From positions 1-64,000 of the forward strand of contig MAEX01000009.1 of NCBI GenBank assembly GCA_002013415.1: 64,000 nucleotides of DNA. Direction: 5' to 3'. This DNA comes from Mycobacterium sp. D16Q14. GTDB lineage: Bacteria; Actinomycetota; Actinomycetes; Mycobacteriales; Mycobacteriaceae. Position 1 is the first letter of the stretch. Each line of letters begins with the position of its first letter. This document shows, piece after piece, positions 58,551 to 64,000 of the stretch. The position numbers and the translations under genes were made by a program. Below the pieces are notes generated by a model. That model was not told where the DNA came from, ran no database searches, and saw only the letters and a program-made list of their open reading frames with translations.

Positions 58551-59447
58551 CTACAGATTCGCCGGGCGTAGGACCACGACCGACGTGGTCCGAGAACCCT
58601 TATCGGCCAACAATGCAATGACCCGATTGTCGGAATCCACCGCGGCGTAGGTGCCCTCGATACCGGCAGCCGACAATGGGCGCCCATTGCGCACCGAGTC
58701 GACCTCCGCCGCATCCAGATCGCGCCGGGGGAACCCCTCCCGGCACGCGGTGTCCAGGTCCAGGGTCAACGTCGCGTCCTCGGCCAGCTCCTCGAGGGTG
58801 CGCGCACGCTCCAACGTGAAATCGCCAACCCTGGTGCGGCGCAATGCCGTCAGATGCCCACCCACGCCCAGCGTGGCACCCGCATCGCGGGCCAGCGCCC
58901 GAATGTACGTGCCCGAGGAGCAATCGACTTCCACGTCCACATCGACATGCCCGTCCCCCGGCCGGCGCACCGCCAGCACGTCAAACCGCGAGATGGTCAC
59001 AGGCCGGGCCGCCAGCTCAACCGCCTGCCCCTCCCGCGCCAGCTTGTAGGCGCGCTGACCGTCGACCTTGATCGCACTCACCGAGGACGGCACCTGCTCG
59101 ATATCCCCACGCAGCGGGGCCACGGCCGTCTCAATATCTTCATCGGTCACATGGGAGGCCGAAACCATGTGCAACACCTCACCTTCGGCGTCATCGGTGC
59201 TGGTGCTCTGCCCCAGACGGATAGTGGCAGCGTACGACTTGGTCGTCAGTGTCAGCAGTCCCATGATCTTGGTGGCACGTTCGATGCCGATCACCAGCAC
59301 CCCCGTGGCCATCGGATCGAGAGTCCCGGCATGCCCCACCTTGCGGGTGGAAAACAGCCTCCGGCACCGCGATACCACGTCATGGCTCGTCATCCCGGCG
59401 GGCTTGTCTACAATCACAAGGCCCGCACGACCCAACGGATCGGTCAC
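58551..59447 (-). CDS. truB: tRNA pseudouridine-55 synthase TruB
   Basis: The 298-residue enzyme has [15 protein letters not shown], the catalytic Asp in [18 protein letters not shown] and [15 protein letters not shown]. It makes the T-loop pseudouridine of tRNA. GTG 59447 overlaps the pptT stop by 4 nt; it matches Rv2793c. Confidence 0.96.
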   Translation of the reverse strand: MTDPLGRAGLVIVDKPAGMTSHDVVSRCRRLFSTRKVGHAGTLDPMATGVLVIGIERATKIMGLLTLTTKSYAATIRLGQSTSTDDAEGEVLHMVSASHVTDEDIETAVAPLRGDIEQVPSSVSAIKVDGQRAYKLAREGQAVELAARPVTISRFDVLAVRRPGDGHVDVDVEVDCSSGTYIRALARDAGATLGVGGHLTALRRTRVGDFTLERARTLEELAEDATLTLDLDTACREGFPRRDLDAAEVDSVRNGRPLSAAGIEGTYAAVDSDNRVIALLADKGSRTTSVVVLRPANL

Positions 59448-60097
59448 GGCACCACGATCGCGGTCAAGATCAGACCCTTGTCGATGATCCAGCGCCCGTC
59501 GAACACCGACAGCACACTGCCGTCATTGGCCTTGCCATCTATCAAGATTCGCGAGGTGAAGGTGCCGTCGGGGTCGAGCGTGATGTGAGCGTCCTCAAAG
59601 CCAAGCCAGCGAGTTGTCAGCGGGAACCACGCCTTGTATGTCGTCTCCTTGGCACAGAACAGCAATCGGTCCCAGTGTGTACCGCCGGGCAGCGCCGCGA
59701 GCTCATCGCGCTCGACCGGCAGGGTAATCGACTTGAGCACACCGTTGGGTAGCACGTCGTGAGGTTCGGCGTCGATCCCGACCGAACGCACCTCCCCCGC
59801 GCGTCCCACCACCGCACCACGGAATCCCTCCGTGTGCGTCATGCTGCCCACCACCCCGTTAGGCCACAGCGGCTGCCCCTTGTCCCCCTTGAGGATCGGG
59901 ACTTCGGGAACGCCGAGCACAGACAGGGCCTGCCGCGCGCAGTGCCGGACGGTGATGAACTCATTGCGCCGTTTGGCCACCGATTTGGCGATCAGCAGTT
60001 CCTCTTCGGGCAGCGGTGCCAACCCGGGCGGATCCTCATACAGTTCGGCCGAGGACAGCACATCGGGAACCACCGAGGCGATCAACTGGTCACTCAC
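59444..60097 (-). CDS. pptT: 4'-Phosphopantetheinyl transferase PptT
   Basis: GTG 60097 is placed seven bases behind AAGGAG and gives 217 residues ([14 protein letters not shown]); GTG 60103 and a start at 60124 are alternatives. [44 protein letters not shown] and [15 protein letters not shown] match Rv2794c closely. It activates acyl and peptidyl carrier proteins of polyketide and siderophore synthases by attaching phosphopantetheine, and is essential in M. tuberculosis. Confidence 0.95.
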   Translation of the reverse strand: MSDQLIASVVPDVLSSAELYEDPPGLAPLPEEELLIAKSVAKRRNEFITVRHCARQALSVLGVPEVPILKGDKGQPLWPNGVVGSMTHTEGFRGAVVGRAGEVRSVGIDAEPHDVLPNGVLKSITLPVERDELAALPGGTHWDRLLFCAKETTYKAWFPLTTRWLGFEDAHITLDPDGTFTSRILIDGKANDGSVLSVFDGRWIIDKGLILTAIVVP

Positions 60098-61046
60098 TGG
60101 CACGCTCCTTGGCAAGCCGTTCACGGAATCGCTTGGCCGCCACCCTCATCTGCTCGGTGATCTCGAAATGACCTCCGAACTCGTTGAGATAGCCGGCCGG
60201 ATAGTGCGGGACGGGAAGGATCTGCCGAAGCCATGAATACGGTTTGCGCTGTGCCCATTCCCGCGGATAGCCCACCGAGACCTCCTCGAAGCGCACCTCG
60301 TCGTACCAGGTGGTCCGCGGGATGTGTAGATGGCCATACACCGAGCACACCGCGTTGTAGCGGGTGTGCCAGTCCGCGGTCTCGGTGGTCCCGCACCAGA
60401 GCGAGAATTCGGGATAGAACAACGCATCACAGGGTTCCCGCACCAGCGGGAAATGGTTCACCAGGACCGTCGGCGTCATCCAGTCCAGATCGTCCAGCCG
60501 CTTCTTGGTGTACCGCAACCGATCCCGGCACCAGGCATCACGTGTCGCGAAAGGTTCACTGGAAAGCAGGAACTCATCGGTTGCCACGACATTGCGATCG
60601 CGGGCGATCTTCAGCCCCTCGGCCTTGGTGTTGGCCCCCTCCGGCAAAAATGTGTAGTCGTACAACACGAACATCGGCACGATGGTCGCGGGACCACCTT
60701 GTTCTATCCACACCGGATACGGATGCTCGGGTGTGACGATGCCCATCTCGTCGCACATGTTGACCAGATAGTCGTAGCGGGACTGCCCGAAAATCTGCAT
60801 GGGATCGCGCGCCGTCGTCCATAACTCATGATTCCCGGGCACCCAGATCACCTTGGCGAACCTGCGCCGCAACAGATCCAGCGCCGCCCGGATGTCATCG
60901 GTGCGCTCGGCCACGTCACCGGCGACGATCAACCAGTCCTCGGGCGAGGCCGGGTGAAGTTCTTCGAGAACGGACTTGTTGGCCGACTGCCCGACATGCA
61001 GGTCGCTGATCGCCCAGAGCGTCGGTTCTTCGCGCACGCGGCTCAT
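60090..61046 (-). CDS. Metallophosphoesterase (Rv2795c, PptH type)
   Basis: ATG 61046 gives 318 residues with the calcineurin-type motifs ISDLHVG, VAGDVAER, VPGNHELW, VNHFPL and YGHLHIPRT. In M. tuberculosis the homologous Rv2795c (PptH) removes phosphopantetheine from carrier proteins and so opposes PptT. The two genes overlap here too, and the pair probably sets the level of active carrier proteins. Confidence 0.9.
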   Translation of the reverse strand: MSRVREEPTLWAISDLHVGQSANKSVLEELHPASPEDWLIVAGDVAERTDDIRAALDLLRRRFAKVIWVPGNHELWTTARDPMQIFGQSRYDYLVNMCDEMGIVTPEHPYPVWIEQGGPATIVPMFVLYDYTFLPEGANTKAEGLKIARDRNVVATDEFLLSSEPFATRDAWCRDRLRYTKKRLDDLDWMTPTVLVNHFPLVREPCDALFYPEFSLWCGTTETADWHTRYNAVCSVYGHLHIPRTTWYDEVRFEEVSVGYPREWAQRKPYSWLRQILPVPHYPAGYLNEFGGHFEITEQMRVAAKRFRERLAKERASE

Positions 61047-61088
61047 CACTGCCCGGGCTCGCGTTCCTGCGTCATCCGGCCAATGTAC

Positions 61089-61565
61089 CTACAGGTTTAT
61101 CTTGCAACTCTGTCCCACGTCGAGAACCCGGAGCGCACGCCCGCTTCCCACCCAGAACGCGCAGGACAGCGCCAGGTCGGTCAACAGCCCGTCATCGAAG
61201 TGCTCGCGCGCCCGCGCCCAGAACTCGTCGTCCTCACGCAGGCCGACGTGATCGGTGGCGAAACGGTGCGCGAACTCGGCGGCAATCCGCTCGGCCTCGC
61301 TGTACCGCGGCGAGGTACGCCACTGCTCGGCGTCCGCATAGAAGTCGCCGTCCAGTTCCCCGCTCTGTACGAAGCGGGTGTTCTGACAGACGGAGCATTC
61401 ATTCGCGAAGGCCACGGTCATACGTGCGAGCTCGCGCACCCCGATCGGAAGCCTGCTGCGGTTGTATACCGCGTCCGAAAATCCGGCAAACCCGGGCGCC
61501 ATCTCGGGTGCACCCATCAGCCAGCCGGCCACATCGTCGTCCGCGTAGTTCCCAATTCGTGCCAT
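61089..61565 (-). CDS. CMD/AhpD-fold protein
   Basis: ATG 61565 (MARIGNYADDDVAG) gives 158 residues with the AhpD-type core ELARMTVAFANECSVCQN, including a CxxC pair, and TRFVQSGELDGDFYA. It may be a peroxidase-linked or decarboxylase-like enzyme. A KstR-type operator lies 20 bp upstream, so it is probably part of a lipid or sterol catabolic regulon. A longer frame to 61655 crosses that operator. Confidence 0.75.
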   Translation of the reverse strand: MARIGNYADDDVAGWLMGAPEMAPGFAGFSDAVYNRSRLPIGVRELARMTVAFANECSVCQNTRFVQSGELDGDFYADAEQWRTSPRYSEAERIAAEFAHRFATDHVGLREDDEFWARAREHFDDGLLTDLALSCAFWVGSGRALRVLDVGQSCKINL

Positions 61566-61584
61566 GGCGTCACGATACTCCGGG

Positions 61585-61602
61585 ACTAGAACGTGTTCTA
61601 GT
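61585..61602. promoter_or_regulatory. KstR-type operator
   Basis: ACTAGAAC-GT-GTTCTAGT is a perfect inverted repeat. It contains TAGAACGTGTTCTA, an exact fit to the KstR consensus TnnAACnnGTTnnA. It lies between the divergent CMD and exported-protein genes and could control both. Confidence 0.7.
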
Positions 61603-61684
61603 GTTTTCGGTGTTCCGTATGAGACAGCGAGGCACGCGGCTAGACTTCGGCGCACCGCGGCTGATCAGATTGAGGTGGATTCGC

Positions 61685-62290
61685 ATGGCCCGAAGGGCTG
61701 GACTGGTCATAGTGCTGATGGCGCTGACGCTGAGCGGTCTTGTTGTCTGGCGCACCGCCCCGGCCGATCACTCGACCAGCGCACCGGTTCAGCTACGTTT
61801 CTCCACAGCGCCCATGACCGGTCCCGCGGGCACCGGAGCCACCACCACAATCAAGTGGCCGGTCGTCCCCGTCACAGACCCTCGCCCTTTCGATCCCTGC
61901 TACGACATTCCCGGTTCAGTCATCGCCGCCGCGGGTCTCGACCAGACCCCACCCGCACCCGAAGAGGGCCTGCGCTGTCGGTACGACTCCCGCAACAACT
62001 ACCAGTTGGCCGTCGAGGCGATCGTGTGGCGCACCTATGAAGACTCGCTGCCGGCCGACGGCGTGGAGACGACCATCCAGGGTCACCGTGCGGCCGAGTA
62101 CAACATCATGAAACCGACGGACTGGAACAACCAGTGGTGGGTGTCCTGCATGATCACCTTCAAGACGAGTTACGGCGTGGTCCAGCAGTCGCTGTACTAC
62201 GCATCCCAGAAGTACTCCCCCGACGGCCCCGGCTGTCTCGTGGAAAACCGCCGGGTCGCAAACATTCTCGCGCCCGCCTACAAGTTCTGA
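61685..62290 (+). CDS. Exported or membrane-anchored DUF3558-like protein
   Basis: ATG 61685 follows GAGGTGG and gives 201 residues; ATG 61619 is an alternative. A single N-terminal hydrophobic segment (GLVIVLMALTLSGLVVW) lacks a lipobox Cys, so it is probably an anchor. The domain has PFDPCYDIPGSVIAAAGLD and a second Cys pair, typical of DUF3558. It corresponds by position to Rv2799 and lies behind the KstR-type operator. Function is unknown. Confidence 0.75.
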   Translation: MARRAGLVIVLMALTLSGLVVWRTAPADHSTSAPVQLRFSTAPMTGPAGTGATTTIKWPVVPVTDPRPFDPCYDIPGSVIAAAGLDQTPPAPEEGLRCRYDSRNNYQLAVEAIVWRTYEDSLPADGVETTIQGHRAAEYNIMKPTDWNNQWWVSCMITFKTSYGVVQQSLYYASQKYSPDGPGCLVENRRVANILAPAYKF

Positions 62291-62302
62291 GACCGGGCCG
62301 GT

Positions 62303-62572
62303 TTAGCCGCGCGCCGCGATGCGCGCCTGCACCTCGGGACGCCGCAGCGGAGGCACCGTCCTGGGTGGCTGCCGACGTGCCGGCAACGACGCCAGCAGAC
62401 GCATTGTCGTGGCCGTCACCTCCGCCACCGCGTACTCAAACGCTTCCCGGTTGGCATCGGAGGTCTTCTGAATCCCGCTGATCTTGCGGACGTACTGCCG
62501 CGCCGCAGCCTCGATCTCCTGGTCGGTCGCGGCAGGTTCTAGCCCGCGTAGTTCGGTGATGTTCCTGCACAT
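62303..62572 (-). CDS. DUF2277 family protein (Rv2798c type)
   Basis: ATG 62572 (MCRNITELRGLEP) gives 89 residues. The start MCRNI and the helical middle EIEAAARQYVRKISG are diagnostic of DUF2277, whose function is unknown; it matches Rv2798c. The C-terminus is Arg/Pro-rich. Confidence 0.85.
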   Translation of the reverse strand: MCRNITELRGLEPAATDQEIEAAARQYVRKISGIQKTSDANREAFEYAVAEVTATTMRLLASLPARRQPPRTVPPLRRPEVQARIAARG

Positions 62573-62653
62573 ACCTACGACAGTAGGAAGACAATCCGGA
62601 AGACGCCATGCCCCACCCACTGGTTAGTTTGCGTGCGCGTGTATACGTAAGTC

Positions 62654-63883
62654 ATGCCAGTGACGTCATCGCAGTCGTCTAGCGCGGGATCCAACGCTCG
62701 TTCATCGCAGCGCGACCGGGTCGCCGCCGCCGCGCACGAGGTTCTCGCCGCACACCCCCCTTCCTCCACCCCGGTCACCGAGCTGCTCGGCGCCGTCTAC
62801 GACGCGGGCCTGGCCTGGGTCCAGTTCCCGGTTGGCCTGGGCGGTCTCAACGCACCACCCGCGCTGCAGGCCATCTCCGATACCATCCTGCGCGCAGCGG
62901 GCATGCCGGATCCGTTGTTCATCAACGTGATCGGGTACGGCATGGCGGCTCCCACAGTGCTCGCACACGGACAGCCCGAACTGACCCAGCGGATTCTGCG
63001 TCCGCTGTTCACGGGTGAGGAACTCTGGTGTCAGCTGTTCAGTGAGCCCGGCGCCGGATCCGATCTCGCGGGCCTGGCCACCCGCGCGGTCCGTGACGGC
63101 GACGACTGGATCATCAACGGCCAGAAGGTGTGGACCTCGGGCGCTCATCAGGCGCGCTGGGCGCTTCTGGTGGCGCGAAGCAATCCCGACGTGCCCAAGC
63201 ACCGCGGCCTGACCTACTTCGTGGTCGATATGACCGATCCCGGCGTCGAAGTACGTCCGCTGCGTCAGATGACCGGTGACGCCGAGTTCAACGAGGTGTA
63301 CCTCACCGATGTCCGCATCCCGGATGCATACCGCCTGGGCAATGAGGGCGACGGCTGGCGAGTCTCGATGACGACGCTGATGAACGAACGCAGTGCGCTG
63401 GGCGGGGCGTTCGACCACGGCCGTGGCGGCGGATCGATTGGCAATGCCCTGAGTCTCTGGAAGCAGCGACCCGACCTGCATACCCCCGAGCTGCGGGCCA
63501 AGCTGACGAACCTGTTCGTGCGCTCGGAGGGAAACCGCTACGGCACCCAGATGCGGATCGCCGCCCAGGGCGATGCACCGATGGGGCCGGAGGGCTCGAT
63601 CGGCAAGCTGATGGGCGCCGAGCTCAACCAGCAGATCTACGACTTCTGCGTCGAACTGCTGGGTATTGAGGCAACCCTGTACGCCTCCTACGACATGCGG
63701 CGCGTCGTCGAGGATGACCGCCGCGCCGACACCATGTGGGCGTTCCTGCGGTCCAAAGCCAACACCATCGAGGGCGGCACCTCCGACGTGATGCGCAACA
63801 TCATCGGAGAACGCGTGCTCGGATTACCCGGCGATATCCGGGTTGATACCGACAAAGCGTGGAAGGACGTGCCCCGCGGATGA
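62654..63883 (+). CDS. Acyl-CoA dehydrogenase (FadE)
   Basis: The 409-residue protein has the FAD/substrate motifs LFSEPGAGSDLAGL and INGQKVWTSGAHQA and the C-terminal EGGTSDVMRNIIGERVLG. It oxidises an acyl-CoA at the alpha-beta bond. Its stop overlaps the start of a second acyl-CoA dehydrogenase in ATGA, the arrangement of heterotetrameric enzymes used on sterol side chains in mycobacteria. The substrate is unknown. Confidence 0.88.
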   Translation: MPVTSSQSSSAGSNARSSQRDRVAAAAHEVLAAHPPSSTPVTELLGAVYDAGLAWVQFPVGLGGLNAPPALQAISDTILRAAGMPDPLFINVIGYGMAAPTVLAHGQPELTQRILRPLFTGEELWCQLFSEPGAGSDLAGLATRAVRDGDDWIINGQKVWTSGAHQARWALLVARSNPDVPKHRGLTYFVVDMTDPGVEVRPLRQMTGDAEFNEVYLTDVRIPDAYRLGNEGDGWRVSMTTLMNERSALGGAFDHGRGGGSIGNALSLWKQRPDLHTPELRAKLTNLFVRSEGNRYGTQMRIAAQGDAPMGPEGSIGKLMGAELNQQIYDFCVELLGIEATLYASYDMRRVVEDDRRADTMWAFLRSKANTIEGGTSDVMRNIIGERVLGLPGDIRVDTDKAWKDVPRG

Positions 63884-64000
63884 GTGAATTCGAGTTCACC
63901 GAAGAGCACGGCGACCTGCGCGCGCTCGTGCGCAGTTGGTGCCAACGTGTCTGGACACCCGAGCACGTGCGCCAGATCGCCGATGCGGGCGCCGTCGACC
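63880..64000 (+). CDS. Acyl-CoA dehydrogenase (FadE), second subunit, cut by window end
   Basis: The first 40 codons read MSEFEFTEEHGDLRALVRSW and on to VDAG-like residues, the normal N-terminal helix of an acyl-CoA dehydrogenase. ATG 63880 overlaps the upstream stop. The rest lies beyond the window. Confidence 0.8.
   Translation, partial: MSEFEFTEEHGDLRALVRSWCQRVWTPEHVRQIADAGAVD

Overview
The window is chromosomal DNA of a mycobacterium. From position 22.7 kb to the right edge it follows the gene order around Rv2748c-Rv2799 of Mycobacterium tuberculosis: ftsK, rnj, dapA, thyX, dfrA, thyA, dapB, aldR/ald, pepR, gpsI, lppU, rpsO, ribF, sirR, truB, pptT. Several local insertions break this order. 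Gene content suggests a rapid grower, possibly of the Mycobacteroides abscessus-chelonae group, but the species is an inference. No tRNA, rRNA or CRISPR array was seen.

Positions 1-13.9 kb hold an accessory segment. It starts with a broken IS3-type transposase remnant. It then carries genes typical of the mycobacterial dormancy (DosR/DevR) programme: a phosphoribosyltransferase-erythromycin esterase fusion (Rv2030c type) behind hspX, with a good DosR-type box; an NAD-linked formate dehydrogenase (FdsA plus a fused FdsG-FdsB subunit); a decayed Rv0080-like PPOX gene; a four-helix membrane protein; and a DosS/DosT-like heme GAF sensor kinase. No DosR-type response regulator is in the window. 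Small membrane genes and a divergent MmyB-type regulator/SDR pair follow.

Positions 13.9-15.1 kb hold pgsA3 and argA, which in M. tuberculosis lie directly beside ftsK. Here about 7 kb is inserted before ftsK. It contains a CMD-family gene and a six-gene minus-strand operon: P450, polyprenyl diphosphate synthase, UbiA prenyltransferase, P450, a fused IPP isomerase/6-pyruvoyl-tetrahydropterin synthase, and GTP cyclohydrolase I. The operon joins isoprenoid supply, a prenyl or cyclase step, pterin supply and two oxidations. It is the best candidate for an undescribed pathway, possibly one making a pterin-isoprenoid product.

Positions 22.7-64 kb are mainly core genes: DNA translocation, RNA decay, lysine/DAP synthesis, thymidylate and folate synthesis, alanine dehydrogenase with its regulator, PNPase, ribosomal protein S15, FAD synthesis, pseudouridylation and phosphopantetheinylation. 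Accessory pieces are a PapA-type acyltransferase behind a palindrome-rich leader, a SulP-carbonic anhydrase fusion, a diiron oxygenase/flavin monooxygenase/SDR operon, and at the right edge a perfect KstR-type operator and two translationally coupled acyl-CoA dehydrogenases, the second cut by the window end.
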